Source: Chloroflexota bacterium (GTDB lineage: Bacteria > Chloroflexota > Ktedonobacteria > Ktedonobacterales > Ktedonobacteraceae). Taken from it: a stretch of 12,665 nucleotides of DNA. Shown here piece after piece: positions 6,531-12,625 of the stretch (positions are counted from its first letter, which is position 1; each line of letters opens with the position of its first letter). The notes below the pieces were generated by a model. It saw only the letters and a list, made by a program, of their open reading frames with translations, did not search any database and had not been told where the DNA came from. The position numbers and the translations under genes were made by a program. The stretch lies in contig CADDYT010000172.1 in assembly GCA_902810755.1 (NCBI GenBank), positions 1 to 12,665 of the forward strand. The letters are read 5' to 3'.

Positions 6531-7100
6531 TTACGCCTCTTCTTCGTTTCTAGCGGTGCGACGGCGGCGCGTGCGCGGCTGCTGACCCGGTTCGACCTCC
6601 GGCCCCTCAGTCTCGCTGTCAGTCTCTGGCGTCTCCGGCGTTTCTGCCGTCTCCGCGCCCTCTTCGATCTCAGCCGTTTCCGCGCCCTCTTCCAGTTCTT
6701 CGGCTGGCTCGGCCAGAGCTTCTTCGGCCTCTTCTTCAACCGTCGGCTGTTTGGCCTGCGGCGCCTCGCCGGTAATCAGGCTTTTGCCGTTGGCGACGAT
6801 GTCGTCGATGGTCAGCACGGTAATTTCCTGGCGATGGCCCCGGCGATGGCGGTAGCGTTTCTTGGGCTTGTACTTGAAGACGATGACCTTTTTGCCGCGA
6901 GCCTGCGCCTCCGCCGTTGCCAGCACGAAGGCATTCTCGACCAGAGGCGCGCCCACCATCGTGGTATCGGCGTCTGAGATGAGCAATACCTGGTCAAACG
7001 TGACCTGCTCTCCCGGCTCGACAGGCAGCCGGTTGACCTCCAGCCGCTCTCCAACGGAGACCTTGTATTGTCGCCCACCACTTTTGATTACTGCAAACAT
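6531..7100 (-). CDS. rplU: 50S ribosomal protein L21 with long Glu-rich C-terminal tail
   Basis: Residues 1 to about 105 are a complete L21: MFAVIKSGGRQYKVSVGE at the start and the signature KYKPKKRYRHRRGHRQ near residues 77-92, which binds 23S rRNA. Family members are usually about 103 residues; this protein has 189. The extra 80 or so residues form a low-complexity tail dominated by Glu, Ala, Thr and Pro, with a repeated EEGAETAE element, closing with a basic patch RTRRRRTARNEEEA. The tail is in frame up to the rpmA start, so it is genuinely encoded, and it is probably disordered at the ribosome surface. Its function is unknown. A strong promoter at 7337-7365 and a leader of about 230 nt precede it; AGGA stands seven bases before ATG, with AAAGGAG slightly further up. 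Confidence 0.96.
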   Translation of the reverse strand: MFAVIKSGGRQYKVSVGERLEVNRLPVEPGEQVTFDQVLLISDADTTMVGAPLVENAFVLATAEAQARGKKVIVFKYKPKKRYRHRRGHRQEITVLTIDDIVANGKSLITGEAPQAKQPTVEEEAEEALAEPAEELEEGAETAEIEEGAETAETPETPETDSETEGPEVEPGQQPRTRRRRTARNEEEA

Positions 7101-7330
7101 GATCTTTCCTGTTCTCCTTTCCCGTCTCTCGCACGGGATTCTCCCACTCTTTTCCGGCCCGATGGATACGTGAGATGGCGTGGGTGGAGGCCATGATCAC
7201 AGTTCCTGTTTCAGTCACATTGCAATCCCTGTTTCAAGCGGGAAGGCGAAAAAGCACGAGTTTTCACTCCCGGTTCAGTCCCGGAGGGGGTACTCTGTAA
7301 CGGGCCAGATGTTTGCGGGCATACGTTAGC
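7101..7330 (-). promoter_or_regulatory. Long structured leader of the rplU-rpmA mRNA
   Basis: The predicted transcript has about 230 nt before the rplU ATG. Seen on the minus strand are a GAGT-GAAA-ACTC hairpin with a GNRA-type loop (7258-7269), a bulged stem of the CTCCGG/CCGGGAG type next to it, and a six-pair stem TCCCGT/ACGGGA with a seven-base loop at 7120-7138 just ahead of AAAGGAG. TCCC in that stem can pair instead with an upstream GGGA, an alternative fold. TGAAACAGG occurs twice (7236-7228 and 7213-7205) and resembles the GAACAGGAA beside the ribosome site. This suggests autoregulation by a ribosomal protein. I cannot show that it belongs to the known L21 leader RNA family. Confidence 0.45.
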
Positions 7331-7336
7331 CACACC

Positions 7337-7365
7337 ATAATAGCAAGCTTTACCCGTTCTGTCAA
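7337..7365 (-). promoter_or_regulatory. Strong sigma-70 promoter of rplU-rpmA
   Basis: On the minus strand the -35 box is a perfect TTGACA (7365-7360) and the -10 box is TATTAT (7342-7337, five of six), with the ideal 17-base spacer. The start point would be near 7330. It lies just beyond the end of the antiporter gene (stop at 7378), so the ribosomal operon is independent of it. Confidence 0.85.
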
Positions 7366-7377
7366 GCCCTGTTTGGC

Positions 7378-8640
7378 TCATACCGGCTGTTCTGGCGCGT
7401 GTTCTTCGCTGGCTTCCTTTGCCAGTTTCTCGCGTATGGCTTTCTGGCTGTAGCCAAGAAGGGGGAGCAGCGGCGGGGCCATCATGGTGGTAATGATGGT
7501 CATAATCACCAGCATGGCGAAGAGGGTTGGCGAAAGCACGCCGAGGTCGAGGCCGATGTTGAGGACGATCAACTCGACAAGGCCCCGCGTATTCATCAGC
7601 GTCCCCAGCGCGAACGACTCTTTCCAGGGTTCTCCGAACGCCTTGAGGGGAATGGCTCCGCCCAGAATTTTGCTCAGGCAGGCGACGAGGAAGGCCAGCA
7701 GGCAGATAAGCCAGAGCATAGGCGAGTCGATCAGCCCGATGTGCGTGCGCAGCCCATTGTAGACGAAGTAGAGAGGCAGGAACAGCAGGTTATTGACTGC
7801 ATCGATGTTCTGCACCTGCTGGAGAAAGTTCATTCTGCGGGGCAGGATGAGGCCCATCATGAACGCGCCAAAGACGGGGTGGATGCCCATTGCGTTGGTG
7901 AGATAGGCGGAGAGCAGCAGCAGAATCATGGTGAGGGCCATCAGCAGCGGCCTGGACTTCACGTGCTGGTCGGCGAGAAGCAAGAGCGGGCGCGCAACCG
8001 CGAGCATGACGACAACGAAGAGGGCGAGGAAGCCAAGCGTCAGCGCAACAGAGAGGAAGCCCGTCGCGTGGATGGTGGCGATCACCAGCGCCAGCAGGCA
8101 CCAGCCGATGACATCATCGATGGCGGCACAGGTCAGCGCCAGCGTCCCGATGCCGATTGTCAGCATATGTCGTTCGGAGAGCAGGCGCGCCAGCACGGGA
8201 AAGGCGGTAATCGCCATCACCGTGCCGACCAGCAGGATGAAGGACGGCAGGTTGGCGGTTGACCCGGCAAAGCCGGGATAGAGGAAAAAGGCGAAGAAGC
8301 CGCCCATGAGCAGTGGCAGCAGGATGCCGCTCAACGAGATGACACCGGCCTTACGGCTCTGCCGCAGCATGGCGTTTGTATCGATATGCGTTCCCAGCGA
8401 GAACATGTAGAGGACAAGGCCAATATCGCCCAGTGTCTGCAACGTTGGCAGAACGCTGGCCGGAAAGACGCTCGCCTCAACGCGCGGTAAGAGCGCGCCC
8501 AGCAGCGTTGGCCCCAGCGCGAGACCGGCCAGGACTTCTCCGATGACCGGCGGCTGGCCGATAAATTTACACAGATAGCCAAAGAGTTGTACCGCGAGCA
8601 ATATAACGATCAGTTGCAGCAGGATTTGACCGGTGAGCAT
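7378..8640 (-). CDS. CPA2-family cation/proton antiporter
   Basis: A 420-residue membrane protein with about twelve hydrophobic segments, of the Na+/H+ or K+/H+ exchanger (Kef/CHX) type. The family signature GQPPVIGEVLAGLALGPTLLG is at residues 28-48. The transport-core motif AAIDDVIGW places the ion-binding Asp pair at D175-D176, next to ITAFPVLARLL. HPVFGAFMMGLILPR and the late motif MNTRGLVELIVLNIGL are also present. It ends after the transport domain, with only about 30 charged residues and no RCK/TrkA-N domain. The cation cannot be told. An upstream ATG would add 23 hydrophilic residues; the start at 8640 is chosen because AAGGGGGC precedes it and the family begins there. It is probably transcribed alone. 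Confidence 0.92.
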   Translation of the reverse strand: MLTGQILLQLIVILLAVQLFGYLCKFIGQPPVIGEVLAGLALGPTLLGALLPRVEASVFPASVLPTLQTLGDIGLVLYMFSLGTHIDTNAMLRQSRKAGVISLSGILLPLLMGGFFAFFLYPGFAGSTANLPSFILLVGTVMAITAFPVLARLLSERHMLTIGIGTLALTCAAIDDVIGWCLLALVIATIHATGFLSVALTLGFLALFVVVMLAVARPLLLLADQHVKSRPLLMALTMILLLLSAYLTNAMGIHPVFGAFMMGLILPRRMNFLQQVQNIDAVNNLLFLPLYFVYNGLRTHIGLIDSPMLWLICLLAFLVACLSKILGGAIPLKAFGEPWKESFALGTLMNTRGLVELIVLNIGLDLGVLSPTLFAMLVIMTIITTMMAPPLLPLLGYSQKAIREKLAKEASEEHAPEQPV

Positions 8641-8774
8641 GATGCCCCCTTTCTCGCGCTGATCGTGTAGCGAGAAGATGGCGTGCCTTTGTTCCATCTC
8701 TCCGCCCATGTTTTCTACAAGAAGGTTTCGCTACCATCTACGCACAGAGTAGCGCATAGTTTGAATATTTGCTA

Positions 8775-8786
8775 TGAGCTAGCTCA
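8775..8786. promoter_or_regulatory. 12-bp perfect palindrome upstream of the antiporter
   Basis: TGAGCTAGCTCA is a perfect inverted repeat without a spacer, 135 bases upstream of the antiporter start, in AT-rich DNA. It may be an operator, but a palindrome of this length can also occur by chance. Confidence 0.25.
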
Positions 8787-8817
8787 CTCTTCCCGTCTGG
8801 CAATGAAAAAGGCTGTC

Positions 8818-8909
8818 CCCTGTCATGCTTCGCTGCCGCTGAGCATCTGAGGCTGCCAGTTGCTCAGTATGCGAGATGAGATGCTTCGCTGCCGCTCAGC
8901 ATGACAGGG
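8818..8909. repeat. Dispersed palindromic repeat (REP/MITE-like)
   Basis: The element is bounded by CCCTGTCATGCT (8818-8829) and its exact reverse complement AGCATGACAGGG (8898-8909). Inside are two direct copies of a 22-base unit (8825-8846 and 8881-8902) that differ at one base and start ATGCTTCGCTGCCGCT. Each unit is itself imperfectly self-complementary (ATGCT...AGCAT). I recognise this type of GTCATGCTGAGCG-CAGCGAAGCAT sequence as one that recurs between genes in many environmental bacterial genomes; its spurious translation includes MLSGSEASH. No transposase is encoded. Confidence 0.75.
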
Positions 8910-9068
8910 ACGAGGAAGCGGCTATGCCCTGGGGAAAAGTGCAACCATGCACAGCTCTCTCCGTATACATGATAGGCACGAAACAAAGAGACGCAGATGC
9001 TCCCCGCCTCGCCCGACTTGCCGCCGCGCGGCGCGGCAACATCGACGTCCGCAGAAATGAGGCTTGAA

Positions 9069-9437
9069 ATGATGAATAGGATGACGACACTTGGACTTAA
9101 TGAACGCCTGGAACGTGTCCTGGCGTATGCATTTGGCTGGGTTTCGGGTATTATCCTGTTTGTACTGGAGAAAAACCCTTCGGTGCGCTGGAATGCGCTA
9201 CAATCGATAGTCACGTTTGGCGGGCTTTCGATCCTCATGGCCATTATCTCCCTGCTCAGGCTCTATCTGAGTTGGATTCCGCTGATCAACCTGATTACTA
9301 ACCCTGGTCTGGGCCTGCTCCTCTCCATCCTCTGGTGGGTGACCATCGGCCTCTGGGTCTGGCTGATGCTCATGGCCTGGTTCCAACCCCGCTACCGCCT
9401 GCCCATCATCGGCGACCTGATCAGCCACTGGGCCTGA
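9069..9437 (+). CDS. Tic20/DUF4870-like small membrane protein
   Basis: A 122-residue membrane protein with three hydrophobic segments: about residues 17-32 before LEKNPSVRWNALQS, residues 45-62, and 84-106. The conserved core, a helix ending in LEKN followed by a motif of the form VRWNALQSI, corresponds to the KN-FVRFHA-QS element of the Tic20/DUF4870 family. Chloroplast Tic20 is part of a protein-import channel; the bacterial members have no agreed function. Several Met codons are available. ATG 9069 is chosen because GAGG lies six bases upstream; 9072 or 9081 are possible, and the longer GC-rich extension back to 8997 is unlikely. The stop codon is followed after 33 bases by a strong hairpin. 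Confidence 0.72.
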   Translation: MMNRMTTLGLNERLERVLAYAFGWVSGIILFVLEKNPSVRWNALQSIVTFGGLSILMAIISLLRLYLSWIPLINLITNPGLGLLLSILWWVTIGLWVWLMLMAWFQPRYRLPIIGDLISHWA

Positions 9438-9470
9438 TAGGCTCCCGGCTGCCCGGCCCCGAAACCATAC

Positions 9471-9515
9471 CAACCACTCGTAGGCGCGAATTGATCGGGC
9501 GCCTACGAGTGGTTG
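9471..9515. terminator. Perfect 17-bp hairpin between convergent genes
   Basis: CAACCACTCGTAGGCGC (9471-9487) and its exact reverse complement (9499-9515) enclose an 11-base loop. It lies between the stops of the Tic20-like gene (9437) and the YcxB-like gene (9592). No U-tract follows on either strand. The arms contain CTCGTAG, as do those of the hairpin at 6126-6172. Confidence 0.7.
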
Positions 9516-9591
9516 CTGTCATGATAAGCACTTTTCAGCGCGAAGGGTGGGAAATCTGACCTGGCCTGAACATCAGAACGTCAACTCATCC

Positions 9592-10212
9592 TTAAACAGG
9601 TTCAGGGGGATTACTGGGTGTGCGCTTCTTCGCTTCGGCTATCTTCGCCTGATAGTGTTTCATCAGTTGCGCGGCCTCTTCTTCGCGGCCACGAGGCACA
9701 AGCACGTGGATTGTATAACGCACGTAGTTGTTGCGCATAAGATATTTGAGACGAAAGTGCAGAACGGTCGGCTGAGATGTCATGTGGACGCTGCGTAACT
9801 TCAAAAACGGGCCTCCGAGCGGGAAGTGTATGCCAGCTTCCCAGACGCCGTCACTTGAAAAAGTCACCCTCTGAGGTTGATCCTGGTTCTGGCGAGCCTT
9901 GTGGCGTTTTTTCGCTTCGCCATAAGCATATGCGCGTATTGCGAATATGGCGGCCCAGACAGGAAGGACAAACGCAATCATGATAAGCAACATCGTAAGC
10001 ACGCTGAGACGAAAGGCGGTTATGCCCAGAATGAAGATGCAGACCGGCGGTATCACGTTGGGGAGCCAGTAGCGAAGCCAGATGGCTCTCCAATCGATTC
10101 GATCAAATAATGCCCATTCCTCAGGACTATATTCCCAGTGCGCCCAGGCATGGTAATCATCGAACCTCTGATTTCCCGATGGAAGACTGTGCGGCGAATC
10201 ATGATAGTGCAT
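9592..10212 (-). CDS. Two-helix membrane protein with YcxB/PH-like C-terminal domain
   Basis: A 206-residue protein. An N-terminal region of about 45 residues rich in His, Trp and Asp (DDYHAWAHWEYSPEEW) precedes two adjacent hydrophobic helices, about 50-67 and 70-92. Then comes a basic linker (KKRHKARQ) and a beta-rich domain from about 112 to 190. That domain reads VTFSSDGVWEAG ... VLVPRGREEEAAQLMKHY, the pattern of YcxB-like or bacterial PH domains. The fold call is by pattern only and the role is unknown. A longer frame from 10284 is rejected because that codon lies within the predicted -10 box and so cannot be in the mRNA. ATG 10212 has GGAG 11 bases upstream. Transcription is probably controlled through the palindrome at 10294-10310. 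Confidence 0.68.
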   Translation of the reverse strand: MHYHDSPHSLPSGNQRFDDYHAWAHWEYSPEEWALFDRIDWRAIWLRYWLPNVIPPVCIFILGITAFRLSVLTMLLIMIAFVLPVWAAIFAIRAYAYGEAKKRHKARQNQDQPQRVTFSSDGVWEAGIHFPLGGPFLKLRSVHMTSQPTVLHFRLKYLMRNNYVRYTIHVLVPRGREEEAAQLMKHYQAKIAEAKKRTPSNPPEPV

Positions 10213-10283
10213 AGTAAAAGAGACTCCTTTTCTCTGCTGGAATGCAGCAGCTCTCTCTGGCTGAGCTTTGCCGACGTAGCGCA

Positions 10284-10312
10284 AGTATAACCAGACAGAA
10301 ATCTTCTGTCAA
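10284..10312 (-). promoter_or_regulatory. Strong promoter of the YcxB-like gene
   Basis: On the minus strand a perfect TTGACA (10312-10307) and TATACT (10289-10284, five of six) are separated by 17 bases. The start point would be near 10277, giving a leader of about 65 nt. The palindrome GACAGAA-GAT-TTCTGTC overlaps most of the -35 box and the spacer. Confidence 0.85.
10294..10310. promoter_or_regulatory. Candidate operator overlapping the YcxB-like gene promoter
   Basis: GACAGAA (10294-10300) and TTCTGTC (10304-10310) are exact reverse complements separated by three bases, a 17-bp near-symmetric site typical of a helix-turn-helix dimer. Its position over the -35 box and spacer would block RNA polymerase. 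The regulator is not encoded in the window and I do not match the site to a known consensus. Confidence 0.55.
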
Positions 10313-10357
10313 TAGAAATCGTCCCGGGAAACAGGTATCTGGTCGATCTGGCGGCTT

Positions 10358-10383
10358 GCTTCTGGTCTTTGACAGTCAGAAGC
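10358..10383 (-). terminator. Possible hairpin downstream of the four-helix membrane protein gene
   Basis: GCTTCTG (10358-10364) pairs with CAGAAGC (10377-10383); inside, GTC-TTT-GAC can extend the stem with a three-base bulge. It lies about 100 bases past the minus-strand stop at 10487 and has no clear U-tract. The rest of the interval between the two minus-strand genes holds only the promoter and operator described. Confidence 0.3.
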
Positions 10384-10486
10384 GTTTGATAAGCGCGGCG
10401 TAGAGCCATGTTATATCTCATAGCTTGGCCATTATGGTAGAAGAGGGGGCCGGATGTGGAGCGAGGTGGAGACCTGGTATCTGTCC

Positions 10487-11011
10487 CTACAGCATCCCCT
10501 TTGGGGCCGCTTTTGCGTTTTTTCCCGTTCTCTGGCTGGTGCTGTCATGGTAAAGTATGCCCAGAACCAGACCGAAGACGAGGTGACGAGCGAGATTTTG
10601 CAGGAAGGAAAGCCTGCTAGCCAGCCGGGGTAACTCCCCGTTCTGGATCAGCGGGTGATATTTATCGGCCAGCGGCGTCAAGGCCCACGCGCCGCTGATG
10701 AACAGTTCGGCGAAGAGCGCGCCTTTGAGCCAGTCCGGGCCGGGCAGGAAGCGTTTAACAAACGCGGCATAGAGTTCGGCCAGGGCAATGCCGTTCAGCA
10801 CATGGAGCAGCCAGGCCAGCAACAGGAATCGCTTCTCCCCTGCCGCCTTGCGCCCGAACAACCCCTGAATGAAGCGCACATCGCTGAAACGGTTGCCTGT
10901 CAGCGACATGTCTCCTTCCATGACGATACTGTATGCTATCGTTGCCAGCAAGCCCGCCAGCGCCGCTTGCCCCGGTCGCCAGCCTTTGGAGATGATACGA
11001 TAGAAAGTCAT
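10487..11011 (-). CDS. Four-helix membrane protein, unknown function
   Basis: A 174-residue protein with hydrophobic segments at about residues 15-31, 62-84, 97-113 and 136-152. Charged residues sit within or beside the helices (E32, E79, E102, H70). Loops include DMSLTGNRFSDVRFIQGLFGRK and LADKYHPLIQNGELP. The general form recalls small uncharacterised bacterial membrane proteins of the DUF6789 or DUF1440 kind, but I cannot assign a family. The longest frame starts at GTG 11047, which lies upstream of the expected transcript start. GTG 11029 (after GAGGAG) and ATG 11011 (after AGAGG, six bases) are both plausible; ATG 11011 is preferred. The promoter is the extended -10 at 11048-11053. The C-terminal tail is Lys-rich and cytoplasmic in character. 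Confidence 0.65.
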   Translation of the reverse strand: MTFYRIISKGWRPGQAALAGLLATIAYSIVMEGDMSLTGNRFSDVRFIQGLFGRKAAGEKRFLLLAWLLHVLNGIALAELYAAFVKRFLPGPDWLKGALFAELFISGAWALTPLADKYHPLIQNGELPRLASRLSFLQNLARHLVFGLVLGILYHDSTSQRTGKNAKAAPKGML

Positions 11012-11047
11012 ATATTTCCTCTTCAACACTGTTTCTCCTCTAAACAC

Positions 11048-11056
11048 ATTATAGCA
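11048..11056 (-). promoter_or_regulatory. Extended -10 promoter of the four-helix membrane protein gene
   Basis: The minus strand shows TGCTATAAT: a perfect TATAAT (11053-11048) with the TGn extension. No good -35 box is found 16-18 bases upstream, which fits an extended -10 promoter. Transcription would start near 11041, so the leader is only about 30 nt to the chosen ATG. Confidence 0.65.
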
Positions 11057-11180
11057 AAAGACGTATGTACCTGCCGTGACGGGTGCCTCCGGGACATGGC
11101 AGGCTGAGCATGACCCATCAGGGCCAGCCGGTCATAGCAACCATTATGATAGAATAAAGAGCAAGCTGGTTGTTGAAGGT

Positions 11181-11186
11181 AGGAGG
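11181..11186 (+). promoter_or_regulatory. Shine-Dalgarno site that fixes a TTG start
   Basis: AGGAGG is a complete consensus ribosome site, six bases before the TTG at 11193. It supports TTG over any upstream ATG of the same frame. Confidence 0.75.
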
Positions 11187-11192
11187 CTCTGT

Positions 11193-12605
11193 TTGGCAAT
11201 TCAAGGCTATCCCGCGCAGCCGGGCGTCTTGCCAGGAGAAACGCTTGTGCTGCATGTTTCGACCGATGCGCCCCGCTTTCGCGTAGACTTTTACCGGCAG
11301 GGGCGCGCGCTTACCTTTCTCTCTCGCTCTGACTGGCTGCCCGGTCGGTACTGCCCGCCGCACCTGCCTTTTCAGGATTGGGGCGAGGATGGCGTCGGGC
11401 TGGAAGGCGAGCATCTCCCCGGTTGGCCCGGTTATCGCTTCACGATTCCCGCCGACTGGCAATCGGGCGTCTATATCGCCATGTTTGTGCAGGGAGATGA
11501 GCATGGCAACGTCATTGACGCGCCCGACGACACGACGCCGGATGGGCGGGACGCGAAGGCGCTCTTCGTGGTGAAAAGCGCGGCGCCGGGGAAAGACGCC
11601 TCTATTCTCTACAAACTGCCGTTGTTTACCTATCATGCCTACAATCAGGCGGTGCCGCAGGCATACAATCCCGTCACGCGGCAGGGCGGCTGGTGTCTGT
11701 ATACTGTTCCCCGACCTGAGCAGCTTCCTGTGGCCGTCCCTCCAACGGTGAATATCCGCCGACCCGGCGGCGGCACGGGCGGCACTCCCTGGGATATGTT
11801 CAACTTTGACCCCTTCGACCCGACGCCGCGCCAGACCTTTGTGCATTGGGATGCCCCTTTCATTGCCTGGCTGGAGAAACATGGCTACCGCGTGGACTAT
11901 TGTACTGATCTCGATATTCATCAGGAGGACGGGCCGGAGTTCCTGGCGGCCTACCGTCTCCTGCTCTGCGTGGGACACGATGAATACTGGAGCGATGCCA
12001 TGCGCGTTGGCGTGGAAGGCTTTATCCGGCAGGGCCACAACGTCGCCTTTCTGAGCGGCAATACCTGCTGGTGGCGCATCGCCTTCGATGATGCCTTCAG
12101 CTTTCGCAGGCTCCATTACTGGTGGAACACGCCGGTTCCCAACAACCCGGAAAACGCGCTGACCGGCGTCAGCTTTCGCAATGGCGGCGAGCGCGACCAG
12201 CACCAGTATCCGCAGCCGGTTGGTTACCGCGTGCAACATGCCGACCACTGGGTCTACGCCGGAACGGGTCTGCGCGAGGGGGAAATATTCGGCGATGGGC
12301 CAGAGCAGTACATCGTCGGCTACGAATGTGACGGGGCAGAGTTTGATCGCGCTGCGCTGCTGAACGGCCATCCTGCGCGGCCAACCGGCAATGACGGCAC
12401 CCCGGTCAGCTTCATTATTCTGGGCCTCGGCGACGTTGGCGTCAGCGGCTGGGGTCTGGGCAACAGGGCCGCAACTATGGGCCTCTACAGCAACAATGGC
12501 ACGGTCTTCACTGCCAGCACCACCGACTGGGTGCGCGTCGTTGCCAGCGGCGCTGCCCCGGCGGTCGAGCAAATCACGCGCAATGTGCTAGACCGCCTGG
12601 GATAA
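11193..12605 (+). CDS. N,N-dimethylformamidase large (beta) subunit-like protein
   Basis: A 470-residue protein whose C-terminal two thirds match the conserved domain of the N,N-dimethylformamidase large subunit. Motifs include GHDEYWSDAMR (H262, D263, E264, Y265), FLSGNTCWWRI (287-296), the nearby WWNTPVPNNPENALTGVSFRNGG, and PVSFIILGLGDVGVSGW near the end. The N-terminal part (about 1-125) begins IQGYPAQPGVLPGETLVLHVST, a beta-sandwich as in the family. The true enzyme uses an iron site with Tyr and Glu ligands; the Glu of the GHDEY motif is a candidate ligand by analogy, not proven. No gene for the small alpha subunit is in the window, and the protein is much shorter than the classical large subunit, so dimethylformamide hydrolysis is doubtful. 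TTG 11193 is chosen because AGGAGG precedes it and family similarity begins there; an upstream ATG adds 39 unrelated residues. Confidence 0.8.
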   Translation: MAIQGYPAQPGVLPGETLVLHVSTDAPRFRVDFYRQGRALTFLSRSDWLPGRYCPPHLPFQDWGEDGVGLEGEHLPGWPGYRFTIPADWQSGVYIAMFVQGDEHGNVIDAPDDTTPDGRDAKALFVVKSAAPGKDASILYKLPLFTYHAYNQAVPQAYNPVTRQGGWCLYTVPRPEQLPVAVPPTVNIRRPGGGTGGTPWDMFNFDPFDPTPRQTFVHWDAPFIAWLEKHGYRVDYCTDLDIHQEDGPEFLAAYRLLLCVGHDEYWSDAMRVGVEGFIRQGHNVAFLSGNTCWWRIAFDDAFSFRRLHYWWNTPVPNNPENALTGVSFRNGGERDQHQYPQPVGYRVQHADHWVYAGTGLREGEIFGDGPEQYIVGYECDGAEFDRAALLNGHPARPTGNDGTPVSFIILGLGDVGVSGWGLGNRAATMGLYSNNGTVFTASTTDWVRVVASGAAPAVEQITRNVLDRLG

Positions 12606-12625
12606 GGATATTCACGCGCGCGCAA

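Larger units (their letters stand above)
8641..9068. other. Divergent intergenic region, 428 bp
   Basis: The region between the antiporter and the Tic20-like gene holds a 12-bp perfect palindrome (8775-8786), the 92-bp palindromic repeat at 8818-8909, and a possible -10 region near 8965-8975 (TATACATGATAG) for the plus-strand gene. The last 70 bases are GC-rich and could be read in frame with the gene, but look like leader. No other gene is supported. Confidence 0.5.

Noticed and set aside
7399..8262. A 287-codon plus-strand frame
   Set aside because: It is antisense to the antiporter, whose transmembrane motifs are clear; its product is low-complexity, rich in Gln, Arg and His.
8818..8909. 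Insertion sequence
   Set aside because: The element is only 92 bp, encodes no transposase and no target-site duplication could be recognised.
10213..10284. 24-residue N-terminal extension of the YcxB-like protein
   Set aside because: Its start codon lies in the predicted -10 box and therefore upstream of the transcript start.
11118..12572. A 484-codon open frame on the minus strand
   Set aside because: It lies fully opposite the dimethylformamidase-like gene, has no recognisable domain and a composition typical of antisense frames in GC-rich DNA.
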